Virus record (IMG/VR): IMGVR_UViG_3300042483_000368
Coordinates: 1 to 25,693 of that record
Origin: a virus
Reading direction: 5' to 3' (one strand)
DNA length: 25,693 bases
Part shown: piece by piece, positions 7,866 through 15,296 of the stretch
Layout: the number at the start of each line of letters is the position of its first letter
Position numbering within the stretch: position 1 is the first letter of the stretch
Position numbers and translations under genes: made by a program
The notes under the pieces: generated by a model
Database searches by the model: none
Told to the model about the DNA's origin: nothing
The model's input: the letters and a program-made list of their open reading frames with translations, nothing else

Positions 7866-9050
7866 TTAAGCCGTTGCGAAAGAGCCTTTCAACATTGCGT
7901 TAGCAAAGTAGATTGGCAATGCAATGCTTTCCTCAACACGAACAGTTACCAAGTTCTTAGTGAAGTTATCACCATCTTCGTAAGCAAATTCAGTCATGAT
8001 GTTATCTTCGAATAACAATTCAGCAGCCTTGTTGAAGTCACCGATGTGGAATGTATTTGCAGTTACGATGTCAGTTGCGATAACTGGTACACCTGCAATT
8101 GAAATACGTTGTCCAGTCAACAATGATGGGTGAGAATAACCTGCACCTGACTCTTTGTTGATTAACAATTCCATCTCATCAATTGGGTTAACCAAGATAG
8201 CTGATGGAGAAAAACGTAAAGCTTTCAATTGAGCAATTGCGTTAGCAAGTTTGTCCCAACGGTTAGAAGCAGTAACTACAGTTCCTGATGGAGTGTAAGT
8301 TGAAGCTGACTCGTAAAGACCTGCAAAAGCACCTGTTCCTGCGTAGTCATACAATAAAGTATCTTCTACGTTTAACAAATCGTTAACCATTTGAGTAGAT
8401 ACAAAAGATTGTAACCAAGTCAAACGAGATAACATCTGCTTAGAAATCTTGCTATAAGCAGCGATTGTCTTAGGAGTTACTTCAGAGATTGTGAAATCGT
8501 AATCAACTTGAGCCTTAGAAGAACCTTCAGTCTGAACTGCAGGAGCACCTTCGCCACCAGTTTTCTTAGCGAATTTGAATACACCATTCTGCTCGATAGT
8601 AGAAGAACGTAACAAATCACGCAAGTGTACTTGACGGAATGGATCAGTTAAGATTGTGTTAGACAAACCTGCAATTGAAGCAGGCCAACCTGCACCAATG
8701 TTAGCAGTTAAGTTCATATCACCAACAGCCTTGAAGTTCATTCCTACTGCCTCACCACGAGATGAAATCAAAGACTTCAACTTGCCTGCGTTTGCTTCGA
8801 AAGCCTTAGCTACGAAATCTTCTCTTTGTGCAGGAGCACCTAGAGATTTTTGGTCTAAGATAAAGTCAGATACAGACTTCTCTACAGTTCCCATTTTCTC
8901 CTCTAAAGAAGCTAACTTCTCACCTGCATTTTGTGTTTGTGAGATAAGGTCTTTAAGGTTTAAACCTTCCATTTCCTTACCAACACCTTTTTCAATCATT
9001 GCGTTGATGTCGGATTTTACCTCCTCAACGATTTTTTTAATATCCTCCAT
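7866..9050 (-). CDS. Major capsid protein, HK97 family
   Basis: 394 residues, ATG at 9050 coupled to the protease stop (TAATG). Residues 1 to about 75 are a charged coiled coil (EDIKKIVEEVKSDINAMIEK, KLASLEEKMGTVEKSVSDFI), the scaffolding delta domain that the adjacent protease normally removes. The HK97 core follows: FRQVHLRDLLRSSTIEQNG, GAPAVQTEGSSKAQVDYDF, TPKTIAAYSKISKQMLSR and, near the C-terminus, the P-domain strands ending LPIYFANAMLKGSF. A cleavage site around residues 100-115 is expected from the family but not determined here. A terminator follows the gene, consistent with it being the most abundant product. Confidence 0.95.
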   Translation of the reverse strand: MEDIKKIVEEVKSDINAMIEKGVGKEMEGLNLKDLISQTQNAGEKLASLEEKMGTVEKSVSDFILDQKSLGAPAQREDFVAKAFEANAGKLKSLISSRGEAVGMNFKAVGDMNLTANIGAGWPASIAGLSNTILTDPFRQVHLRDLLRSSTIEQNGVFKFAKKTGGEGAPAVQTEGSSKAQVDYDFTISEVTPKTIAAYSKISKQMLSRLTWLQSFVSTQMVNDLLNVEDTLLYDYAGTGAFAGLYESASTYTPSGTVVTASNRWDKLANAIAQLKALRFSPSAILVNPIDEMELLINKESGAGYSHPSLLTGQRISIAGVPVIATDIVTANTFHIGDFNKAAELLFEDNIMTEFAYEDGDNFTKNLVTVRVEESIALPIYFANAMLKGSFATA

Positions 9051-9778
9051 TATTTAAACGAGTTTTTTAGTTGTAATAAAAATTCTTCCTGTCTTTTGCG
9101 TTCAATCTCAACTGGATTAACTTCAACAGGAGTGGTATCTTCCGACTTCTGCTCTTGGTCAATTAGTTTAAATATTTCCGACTTTATAAAGTTATACTCT
9201 ATTTCTAACAATTCATAAGTTTCATCTTTTAAATTTCCACTTTTGAGTTGCTTGTACAATTTATCAAACCTATCTTGTAATCCTTGTGCATCCAATGACT
9301 TAACACCCATAAACGGTGTATCAGGATTAGCACCCCATAATACAGAAGAAAACTCATATAGCTTTACCTCTTGTATTTGATAGTAACCAGGATTCCCTGC
9401 AGTTGCATCTACTTTGTTTTGCTTGATTGTGCTAAAGCCAATTGAATGCTGATTAATCAAACCTTCATTATAAAGCTTTAAAATATCTGAACCAATTTCA
9501 GTATCCACAATCTTAGACTCAAAGTAAAGGCCATAATTATCTTCTTTTAAGATACTTGGCTTTCCAAGTGGACTATCTGTACTGTGATTGTGTAAGAACC
9601 AAATTTCATTCTTACCCATTGGGCCTCTTTCGTTGATTGTCTTGGTAAAAGCACCTGGCATAATCATATCGCCAACTAAGTCAATATTACCAACCTTAGA
9701 TGCGTAACCAGTAATTATTCTTTTCTCAACATCAACATCTTTAATCTCACCAACACTCTTGTATTGTAAATTTTTCAT
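9050..9778 (-). CDS. Prohead maturation protease, HK97/S78 family
   Basis: 242 residues from ATG at 9778 (MKNLQYKSVGEIKDVD). A TTG 24 nt upstream could extend it by eight residues, but the ATG fits the family start and has GGAAAG a few bases before it. The family motifs are present: RIITGYASKVGNIDLVGD, then PGAF, then FLHNHSTDSPLGKP with candidate catalytic His63/His65, GLINQHSIGFS with candidate nucleophile Ser112, and YEFSSVLWGANPDTP (Glu142). It cleaves the capsid delta domain and then itself inside the prohead. The C-terminal tail (about 165-242) is helical and acidic, probably the part that targets it into the prohead. Confidence 0.93.
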   Translation of the reverse strand: MKNLQYKSVGEIKDVDVEKRIITGYASKVGNIDLVGDMIMPGAFTKTINERGPMGKNEIWFLHNHSTDSPLGKPSILKEDNYGLYFESKIVDTEIGSDILKLYNEGLINQHSIGFSTIKQNKVDATAGNPGYYQIQEVKLYEFSSVLWGANPDTPFMGVKSLDAQGLQDRFDKLYKQLKSGNLKDETYELLEIEYNFIKSEIFKLIDQEQKSEDTTPVEVNPVEIERKRQEEFLLQLKNSFK

Positions 9779-9831
9779 ATTATTCTTTCCGATTGCTTGC
9801 AAATATAATAAAAATAACTAAATACCAAATT

Positions 9832-10569
9832 TTACTCAACATACATTATACCACACCGACAATTAACTAACTCGTTAGCAGGTGCGGAGGCATCACCAGG
9901 TCTGTCCATTAAAGAACCCCCTACAACAAACTTTTCATTTAAAGCTATTGCAGGATAAGTAGCCATTGCATTGTGAGATGCTCTCTCTTTGCCATCTAGG
10001 GTAACTATCCACTTCTTCTTTAATTGCGTTCCTTGTAACGATGCCCATTGCTCACTTGCAAAGTTCATTATCTTGGTAAGTTCTGTTCTTGCAATTGTTT
10101 GACTGCGGATAATATTCCTAGAAGTCAAATAAACAGATAGCAAAGTAATGATTGCTTCTGCACTAATTCCTTCTTCTAATTTTTGTTGTACATATTTCTG
10201 TACATCAATCTTTATTGTCCGAATGATACCAAGTATCATGATGAACTGCGAAAGGTCTTTAAAGAGCAAAAGAAGTGCCAAAATCCAAGCATTGTAAAAG
10301 TCTTGGTTCTCATCCTTTTTTTGATACCTGCTCAAGAACTCATTTTGCTTAACACCAAACTTGATATAGGCTTCCTTGAGTATTTCTATAAACCATCTCT
10401 CGTTAAAATGATTGGTGATGTGAAATGCTTGTGGTTTACGGCCCTCAAGTGATTTGATGTATGCTCTTGTTTCTGCCCCTAACTTGGTTTGTAGATAAGC
10501 AAAGAAAGCACGTTCATTCATGTTGTGCCTCCTTCGCCAAGCTACCCGGTACATTTCTTCTGTTACCAT
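9832..10569 (-). CDS. Minor head protein, phage Mu F-like
   Basis: 245 residues, ATG at 10569 overlapping the preceding small gene by 7 nt. The C-terminal half is a clear MuF domain: SQTIARTELTKIMNFASEQW, then KKWIVTLDGKERASHNAM, and the end GGSLMDRPGDASAPANELVN followed by CRCGIMYVE. MuF domains lie inside the head near the portal and some are fused to ejected toxins; here there is no toxin extension. The N-terminal half is helical, with a hydrophobic stretch (AWILALLLLF) that is unusual for this family. It is followed by a 53-nt AT-rich gap before the protease. Confidence 0.9.
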   Translation of the reverse strand: MVTEEMYRVAWRRRHNMNERAFFAYLQTKLGAETRAYIKSLEGRKPQAFHITNHFNERWFIEILKEAYIKFGVKQNEFLSRYQKKDENQDFYNAWILALLLLFKDLSQFIMILGIIRTIKIDVQKYVQQKLEEGISAEAIITLLSVYLTSRNIIRSQTIARTELTKIMNFASEQWASLQGTQLKKKWIVTLDGKERASHNAMATYPAIALNEKFVVGGSLMDRPGDASAPANELVNCRCGIMYVE

Positions 10570-10703
10570 TTTTTATCTCTAAAAAGCTTTTCAATCTTTT
10601 TTCTTTCTCTATCCTTTGCTTTATCAAAATGTATAATAAAGAATCCTAACCAAAACGAGGTTGTGGAGGCTATAACTGTTATTACAATTGCAAAAGTATC
10701 CAT
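10563..10703 (-). CDS. Small one-pass membrane protein between portal and MuF genes
   Basis: 46 residues from ATG at 10703, one base after the portal stop; an in-frame ATG at 10766 inside the portal gene is less likely. The N-terminal half, FAIVITVIASTTSFWLGFFI, is a good transmembrane helix, and the C-terminal half is strongly charged (DKAKDRERKKIEKLFRDKKW). Its stop overlaps the MuF start. A membrane peptide in a head operon is unexpected. A holin-like role, a head component that reaches the membrane at infection, or simple tolerance of a small gene are all possible. No family recognised. Confidence 0.6.
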   Translation of the reverse strand: MDTFAIVITVIASTTSFWLGFFIIHFDKAKDRERKKIEKLFRDKKW

Positions 10704-10704
10704 G

Positions 10705-12072
10705 TTAGTTATCTTCATCCGTAACCATCGAACCAATTTCTGTTGGGTCAATGTTAAGGCTACCAATAGTCACTTGATTAGAACGTATATAAACTTGATT
10801 CATTACTGGATCGTTAGTTGGCTCAAAGTCCATAAACACACGTTTCTCATCTTGTGTTAACACACCATCCAATTTCTCCAAGATACTTGCTGCATCCAAG
10901 AAGTTTTGCTTCATTTCAGGATAAGCATCCACATCAAAACGTAAAACGTATTGTGATGGGTTCATGCCCATGCTTGGAGCAAGCCACTCTAATAAGCCTT
11001 CACAAACTCGTGATTGCATAGGCACAACGCAGTTAATAATCATTCTGCGGATAAAGTGAGCCAAGTTGCTTTCTGTTAAGTTGTCAGAGTTTAAAAGAAC
11101 GTATGGATAATGCCATAAGCGACACAACTGCTCTGTAGATAATTTACTCATTGCTCTTAAGTCTAACTCAATGTTAGTAGTAGATAGCTTAGTGAAGCCA
11201 ACCTTAGCATTACTCCATTGTACACGACCCTTAGAAGAAGAATTGTAAATCTTATCGTACATTCTGTCCTCCAAATCCTTTACTTCAGTAGAATCTAAAT
11301 CTTCTACGTTAATGTCATCCTTATACACAAATCCTACTGCACCACGAGTTTCAAAGTTTTCAATAGCAACTTCTTCCCCTGCGTTAGCCTTTTGTAAAAC
11401 ACGAGAACCTGCCTTCAAAGGAGAAACTCCACGTTGTACAGAATTTTGGTTGTCAAAAGTGGGATTAAAACTACGGAACGATAAAAAGAATTGAGGATCA
11501 ACTTCTTGATTAATAGACCTAATCTTATACTTAACAACCTTTCTAAAACCATCAGTAATGATATCATAATCGTGTGGGGCTATAACGTGAAGTCTTGCAA
11601 TCTTTCCTGGTTTGATTGGGTCTTCTTCGCCCCATACACCCACATCTTTTAAAAGTAGGTCATACGAGAATAAAGCATTAAAAAATTGTTTAGAAGTCTG
11701 ATAACCATTTGGTCTTTTAAGCAAACCAAGTAATGGGTGCTCCTCTAACTCTTTCATTGCTTTAGTAGTGATAGCCTTAGCTTCCATCATACTTCTGTCA
11801 GTAGGTCTTGTAAGCAAAGCCTTAACTCTGTTTGCAGACTTAATTTGCATCTTGCTTGTTTGATATAGTTCTAAAGGAACTTCTACCGCACGAGATGAAA
11901 TGTCATCAATGATTGAATACACATCTACGTTCTTATCGTATCCATTGTTTATAGCATCACGATAATCGGTGCTATACAAAGAATAAGTTTGGCCTCCACC
12001 AAAAAGTTGCCATTGTTTGACACCTTGCACATCTACGGCTTTTTTGCTCGTAAAAAAATCGAATAATCCCAT
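10705..12072 (-). CDS. Portal protein, HK97/lambda-type
   Basis: 455 residues, ATG at 12072, 3 nt after the terminase stop. Portal-family features in order: the amphipathic start MGLFDFFTSKK, NVDVYSIIDDISSRAVEVP (about 48-66), HPLLGLLKRPNGYQTSKQF, the crown/stem region with FRSFNPTFDNQNSVQRGVSP followed by LKAGSRVLQ, and the late helices FTKLSTTNIELDLRAMSKLS and EQLCRLWHYPYVLLNSD, with SNLAHFIRRMIINCVVPM after them. It forms the dodecameric DNA channel at one head vertex and docks the terminase motor. Length is normal for the family. Confidence 0.93.
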   Translation of the reverse strand: MGLFDFFTSKKAVDVQGVKQWQLFGGGQTYSLYSTDYRDAINNGYDKNVDVYSIIDDISSRAVEVPLELYQTSKMQIKSANRVKALLTRPTDRSMMEAKAITTKAMKELEEHPLLGLLKRPNGYQTSKQFFNALFSYDLLLKDVGVWGEEDPIKPGKIARLHVIAPHDYDIITDGFRKVVKYKIRSINQEVDPQFFLSFRSFNPTFDNQNSVQRGVSPLKAGSRVLQKANAGEEVAIENFETRGAVGFVYKDDINVEDLDSTEVKDLEDRMYDKIYNSSSKGRVQWSNAKVGFTKLSTTNIELDLRAMSKLSTEQLCRLWHYPYVLLNSDNLTESNLAHFIRRMIINCVVPMQSRVCEGLLEWLAPSMGMNPSQYVLRFDVDAYPEMKQNFLDAASILEKLDGVLTQDEKRVFMDFEPTNDPVMNQVYIRSNQVTIGSLNIDPTEIGSMVTDEDN

Positions 12073-12075
12073 TGT

Positions 12076-13458
12076 TTAAAATATTAAGAGTTTTTTCTTT
12101 GAATACTTGGTGTAAATGGCATATCTGATCGCGTCAAGCCCATGATTAAAGTCATCTATTGGTTTGTTAATGGTTTTACCCCCAACCATCATCCATTGGT
12201 AGTTATCTACTTCCTTTTTAATGTTTTTTGACCGCCTCGTGTAATACACCTCATATTCCCGCAATTTACTAATACCTGCATTAACTGAATCATTACCTTT
12301 AACTGCTTTCTTAACAGGAAGGTTTGCTCTTTTCAATTCCTCAATAGATTTTGGGTCAGCACTATCACAATATATCTCACCGAGTTTACTTGGATAAAGC
12401 TTAATCTTTTTAATCAAATCGGCATTGGTCAATCCCTTATCGTAAATAACTTCATCAAGGTATAACTTATTTCCCAATTTGGCAATTCTTACCAGTGAGG
12501 TAGGGTCATTAGAGAATCCAAAGTCAAGGCCACTAAACACAACCTCTGCATCTTTTGGAAAGAACTCACAAGGTTGCCAATCGTGATAAATCAAGGATTC
12601 TACACTTGGCTTAGGGTTCTGCTGATAAAGTGACTCAAAAGTAAAAGGTTCGTTCTTCTTAACTCTTAAAAGTTTTTCTAACGAGTGTTTTTCGGGCCAC
12701 AAGGCTTCTCCTACCTCTCTTGTGTCATAACTGTTCTCTGCACCCTCACGAATAGCAGGAAACTCTATAATTGTCCAATCATCATCCCTTTCTAGCAACC
12801 TACCTGCTAAATCATCATCATACCAACGTGTCTGAATAAGAACTTGTGCAGAATCGTTATGCAAACGTGTTTCCCACACATCGGTGTACCAATTCCAAAG
12901 TTGTTCCTTGATAATAATTGATTGTGCCTCCTGTCGGTCTTTTAAGGGGTCGTCAATGATTCCAATGTCAACTGCCGTACCAGTTAGTGAACCACCTCTA
13001 CCAACGGCCCTTACATAGCCATTTCTATTAACTGTCTGAAAAAACTCCGCAGTCTTTACCGCCTCACCTTTTTTCTCACCGATACGAGATTCAGGATAAA
13101 GTAGTTTAAATTCATCACTTAGCATCCTCCTTTGGATTTCAGTAGAAAATTGCTCGGCTAACGTAGCATTGTAAGAAGCTAACGCAAGCTTTAAATCAGG
13201 GTTTCTGCCAAGTAAGTAAGCAGGAAAGCTTCTAGTTGATAACTCGGACTTTCCGTGTTGTGGAGGCACAAATATCATTAACTTCTTAATCTTACCCTCG
13301 TAGACTAAATCAAGGTGTTCAGCAATAACCTTGTGAAACCATTGCATATCATAATCAGGTTTGATATACTGGACAAAGTCTTTAAGCGATCTCCTCGAAA
13401 TCTCCCTCAACAATATCTCTCTCTCTAATTTGGCTAAGTCGTTCTCGGATTTGCTCAT
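12076..13458 (-). CDS. terL: Terminase large subunit (packaging ATPase and nuclease)
   Basis: 460 residues. The ATPase domain has Walker A PPQHGKS at 65-71, Walker B IGIIDDP at 165-171 and coupling motif IQTRW at 208-212. The RNase H-like nuclease has candidate metal-binding acids at Asp312 (GLDFGFSNDP), Asp365 (YCDSADP) and Asp442 (HGLDAIR). It pumps DNA through the portal and cuts the concatemer. The ATG at 13458 gives a 77-nt overlap with the small-subunit gene, longer than other overlaps here; the next in-frame Met (residue 38) would remove part of the conserved KDFVQYIKPDYD region, so the early start is kept. The phage packaging strategy (cos or headful) cannot be decided from this protein by eye. 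Confidence 0.96.
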   Translation of the reverse strand: MSKSENDLAKLEREILLREISRRSLKDFVQYIKPDYDMQWFHKVIAEHLDLVYEGKIKKLMIFVPPQHGKSELSTRSFPAYLLGRNPDLKLALASYNATLAEQFSTEIQRRMLSDEFKLLYPESRIGEKKGEAVKTAEFFQTVNRNGYVRAVGRGGSLTGTAVDIGIIDDPLKDRQEAQSIIIKEQLWNWYTDVWETRLHNDSAQVLIQTRWYDDDLAGRLLERDDDWTIIEFPAIREGAENSYDTREVGEALWPEKHSLEKLLRVKKNEPFTFESLYQQNPKPSVESLIYHDWQPCEFFPKDAEVVFSGLDFGFSNDPTSLVRIAKLGNKLYLDEVIYDKGLTNADLIKKIKLYPSKLGEIYCDSADPKSIEELKRANLPVKKAVKGNDSVNAGISKLREYEVYYTRRSKNIKKEVDNYQWMMVGGKTINKPIDDFNHGLDAIRYAIYTKYSKKKLLIF

Positions 13459-13879
13459 CAGTTAATAATTTTGGGTTTAATACATCTTCCTTAACAGTAG
13501 TTTCAAAGTGTAATGCTTGTGATGCCTTGCCATGCTGAAACTCAATCATGAACTGGCTATTCTTCATCTCTCCGTTCTTAATATCACCTAAGATGGCATT
13601 AGCAACAACTGCAATGAAAGCAGGAGTATTTGAATCAGCAGCAACGACCTTAATATCAGCAACACTCATTGAATTAACCATTGCCACTACATCAACAACA
13701 TCTTGCTTGCTCATGCGAATCCTAAGACTCTTATCAACACTCTCCATAACTTGCCTAAACATATTCTTAGGTCTGCCGTTAGGATTTCTTCTCTCACCAG
13801 GTTGAATAGGCTTTAAGTTCTCTAAACTCTTGGGGTTAATATTGTACTTCTTTTTTTCGGAACTCTCTTGTTCTTCCAT
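13382..13879 (-). CDS. terS: Small terminase subunit candidate, DUF5681-type
   Basis: 165 residues from ATG at 13879 (MEEQESSEKKKYNINPKSLE). An in-frame GTG at 13930 is a weaker start. Residues about 28-45 carry QPGERRNPNGRPKNMFRQVM, which matches the 'G..GNPnGRPkG' DUF5681 motif found in proteins next to large terminases. The rest is helical and acidic at the C-terminus (RERLSQIRERDIVEGDFEE). Being the first late gene and overlapping terL, it is the best candidate for the DNA-recognising small subunit. I do not see a classical helix-turn-helix, so the call is by motif and position. Confidence 0.78.
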   Translation of the reverse strand: MEEQESSEKKKYNINPKSLENLKPIQPGERRNPNGRPKNMFRQVMESVDKSLRIRMSKQDVVDVVAMVNSMSVADIKVVAADSNTPAFIAVVANAILGDIKNGEMKNSQFMIEFQHGKASQALHFETTVKEDVLNPKLLTDEQIRERLSQIRERDIVEGDFEEIA

Positions 13880-13936
13880 AAATGTAATTGTTTTTAAGGT
13901 TTGAAATCGGGTTAGATTTTTTTTAAACACTTTTCG

Positions 13937-13959
13937 TTATTAAGAACAATTCTAAATTA
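13937..13959. promoter_or_regulatory. 23-bp dyad site, copy 1 (divergent)
   Basis: TTATTAA-N9-TAAATTA form; matches the reverse complement of copy 2 at 18 of 23 positions, including the block ATTCTAAAT. It lies 57 nt upstream of the small terminase ATG. Confidence 0.5.
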
Positions 13960-14025
13960 GGTCAACCCTATTATTATACTAAGTATATACTTAAGTAATA
14001 TAATATATACTATATATATCTTTTC

Positions 14026-14048
14026 TTATTTAGAATGAATCTAAATAA
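14026..14048. promoter_or_regulatory. 23-bp dyad site, copy 2
   Basis: TTATTTA-GAATGAATC-TAAATAA: perfect 7-bp inverted arms around a 9-bp centre; the arms extend to 9 bp (TTATTTAGA/TCTAAATAA). This is the geometry of a dimeric regulator site. It reads in the opposite orientation to copies 1, 3 and 4. Confidence 0.75.
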
Positions 14049-14101
14049 CATTAACTAACTGATTTTTAATTAGTTAACCAAGTGTTCCGCCCCAAATTGA
14101 C

Positions 14102-14124
14102 TTATTTATACTCATTCTAAATAA
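14102..14124. promoter_or_regulatory. 23-bp dyad site, copy 3
   Basis: TTATTTA-TACTCATTC-TAAATAA: perfect 7-bp arms with the same 9-bp spacing; identical to the reverse complement of copy 2 at 21 of 23 positions. An extra base or two on each side (ACTTATTTA/TAAATAAGT) lengthens the dyad to 9 bp. It begins 76 bp after copy 2. Confidence 0.75.
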
Positions 14125-14136
14125 GTGTTTACTGCA

Positions 14137-14163
14137 CAAACATAGTGATTCTTTTATAAACAA
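14137..14163 (-). promoter_or_regulatory. Possible late promoter reading into the terminase genes
   Basis: On the minus strand TATGTTTG (14144-14137) fits the Bacteroidota -7 box TAnnTTTG. The nearest TTG is at 14163-14161, only 16 nt away against the 19-21 nt seen in the early promoters, so the match is weak. If real, transcription would start just before dyad copy 3, placing that site as an operator at the start of the message. Confidence 0.3.
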
Positions 14164-14321
14164 AAACTATACTCTTTGTTTTTCTATAATTTTTACCAAT
14201 AGTGTTGACAAGTATTAATGGATTTTTCTTAGGATTTTTTCGTTTGGTACCCAACCCATTCTTACCCCCTACCTTTTGCTCCACTACTTTTTTGATTCAA
14301 AACTCATTGCTCAAGGTGATC

Positions 14322-14367
14322 TTGAATACAAAACGTATCCAAAGTATATGTTTGAATACAAAACGTA
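14322..14367. repeat. 16-bp direct repeat, two copies 30 bp apart
   Basis: TTGAATACAAAACGTA occurs exactly at 14322-14337 and 14352-14367. The 30-bp period is close to three helical turns, so a protein binding both copies would sit on one face of the DNA. Only two copies were found, fewer than in most iteron origins. Confidence 0.8.
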
Positions 14368-14377
14368 GTCAGGATCC

Positions 14378-14430
14378 GGTGGTTTTAAGGGATTAGTTGA
14401 TAGGCCGGGGGTAACCACCAAGCCTTTTTA
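14378..14430. other. GC-richer inverted repeat followed by a T-run
   Basis: GGTGGTT (14378-14384) and AACCACC (14413-14419) are perfect inverted arms around 28 nt, followed by AAGCCTTTTTA; a shorter AGGC/GCCT pair also precedes the T-run. It could be a plus-strand terminator for a small RNA or a folded element. The long loop makes a simple terminator uncertain. Confidence 0.4.
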
Positions 14431-14445
14431 GGGTTTAACTTAATC

Positions 14446-14614
14446 GTTTTACCTTTCTTTAATTAAGGATATGAACTAAGGTAACACAATCAAACACTAA
14501 GGTAAAACCCTTTTGACCTCAATACTTGCCTTGTAATGAACGATAATACACCTAGTAAGGAAAACATATTACCTAAGGGGTTACCTAGCCTTAAATCAAA
14601 GATTTGACCCCTTA
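14446..14614. repeat. Cluster of TTACCT boxes and inverted repeats
   Basis: TTACCT occurs at 14449-14454, 14569-14574 and 14581-14586, and as AGGTAA at 14479-14484 and 14500-14505. The two AGGTAA copies are part of ACTAAGGTAA, repeated 21 bp apart. GTTTTACCTT (14446-14455) and AAGGTAAAAC (14499-14508) are a perfect 10-bp inverted repeat. TAAGGGGT (14574-14581) and ACCCCTTA (14607-14614) form an 8-bp stem with an inner AAATC/GATTT hairpin. The set could be protein sites at an origin or the stems of a folded RNA. Confidence 0.6.
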
Positions 14615-14835
14615 AAAGCGGAACAACTACCAAAGTTTAAAAAGGTTTTTAGTAGATAGTGAATTAAACTTTATACTATGCGTTTATCCTTTGTGTTTAA
14701 TGGTATCTATTGTTTCGGTTAAATAAGATTGATAATCAAAAAGGATGGTTCTAAATAAGAAAAAGAAAGTAGGCAAAGAAAAAGAATTATACTCCTTAAG
14801 TGTTCTTTTTTTTCTTATGTAACACTTATATAAAA

Positions 14836-14935
14836 CTTATTATACTATGTAACATAGTGTACTATCTTAAGATAGATTATATAAGTATAATATAAGGTAT
14901 AATAAGTAGTATAATAATATACCCCTAAAGGGAAA
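14836..14935. other. AT-rich palindromic block
   Basis: The block contains a 15-bp dyad ACTATGT-A-ACATAGT (14844-14858), a perfect 14-bp palindrome CTATCTTAAGATAG (14862-14875), several TATAAT-like words, and CTTATTATACTA (14836-14847) echoed in inverted orientation near 14906-14917 with one mismatch. It ends with CCCTAAAGGG-like dyad sequence. Easily melted DNA beside boxed repeats fits a DNA-unwinding element, but dense AT sequence also makes short palindromes common by chance. Confidence 0.45.
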
Positions 14936-15086
14936 AAATAGAGAAAAAAATAAAACTTCAAAACCTTTTTAAATATATTTTTTTAGACTTACTGAATAAC
15001 CCTATAAAATCAATCTTTAAATACCTTTGTAGGCTAATTATTTAATCAATCTTTTTTTTATTTACCTATTTATTTACCCTAAATGC

Positions 15087-15109
15087 TTATGTAGATTCAT
15101 TCTAGATAA
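15087..15109. promoter_or_regulatory. 23-bp dyad site, copy 4
   Basis: TTATGTA-GATTCATTC-TAGATAA; 21 of 23 positions match the reverse complement of copy 2, with both differences in the arms. It lies 108 bp upstream of the early promoter -33 element. Confidence 0.65.
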
Positions 15110-15160
15110 TACCATAAAACTTTATCTAAATCATTTAAAACCATTTTTTGGCGATTTTCC

Positions 15161-15183
15161 TTATTTAGAATGATTATTGATAA
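15161..15183. promoter_or_regulatory. 23-bp dyad site, copy 5 (divergent)
   Basis: TTATTTA-GAATGATTA-TTGATAA; 19 of 23 positions match copy 2 in the same orientation. It begins 74 bp after copy 4, nearly the spacing of copies 2 and 3, and ends 33 bp before the early promoter. Confidence 0.6.
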
Positions 15184-15216
15184 GCATCCAAAATAAAAAT
15201 ATTTTGGTTTAATGTG

Positions 15217-15246
15217 TTGTATATATGTAAACACTTATTACATTTA
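15217..15246 (+). promoter_or_regulatory. Early promoter, Bacteroidota type
   Basis: TTG (15217-15219), a 19-nt spacer and TACATTTA (15239-15246) approximate the Bacteroidota consensus TTG...TAnnTTTG, with A instead of the last G. It lies 50 nt upstream of the first early gene. Confidence 0.6.
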
Positions 15247-15269
15247 CATAATCAAACAAAAACAAAAAC

Positions 15270-15283
15270 AATTTTTAACCTTA
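15270..15283 (+). repeat. Leader motif AATTTTTAACCTTA, copy 1
   Basis: The same 14 bases recur exactly at 15858-15871. Here the motif ends 13 nt before the ATG at 15297. Repetition at an equivalent distance from two starts suggests a leader or translation-control element. Confidence 0.6.
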
Positions 15284-15296
15284 AATATTACAACAC

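Larger units (their letters stand above)
13880..15296. other. Divergent control region without convincing genes
   Basis: About 1.4 kb separate the late (minus) and early (plus) gene sets. The only long frames are low-quality and cross the repeats. The region holds five copies of a 23-bp dyad site near its two ends, a 16-bp direct repeat, a cluster of TTACCT boxes with inverted repeats in a locally more GC-rich core (about 14360-14640), an AT-rich palindromic block (about 14836-14935) and an early promoter near its right end. Combined role as switch, origin, packaging site or RNA locus is inferred. Confidence 0.75.

Noticed and set aside
8656-9057. Plus-strand 133-residue frame
   Set aside because: Antisense shadow of the major capsid gene; no start signals.
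9050-9802. Prohead protease starting at TTG 9802
   Set aside because: The ATG at 9778 matches the usual family start and avoids a rare start codon.
10183-10860. Several plus-strand frames of 62-111 residues
   Set aside because: Antisense to MuF, the membrane peptide and the portal gene; composition typical of shadow frames.
13880-13930. 17-residue N-terminal extension of the small terminase from GTG
   Set aside because: An ATG at 13879 gives a normal start; the extension (FKKNLTRFQTLKTITF) is not typical of the DUF5681 family.
14202-14396. Plus-strand 64-residue open frame in the control region
   Set aside because: Low-complexity Phe/Leu composition, no leader, and it runs through the 16-bp direct repeat and a hairpin arm; better explained as chance in non-coding DNA.
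13880-15296. Possible CRISPR array or phage attachment site in the control region
   Set aside because: The repeats are few, of unequal spacing and dyad-symmetric, with no spacers of constant length; no integrase or tRNA gene part was seen nearby.
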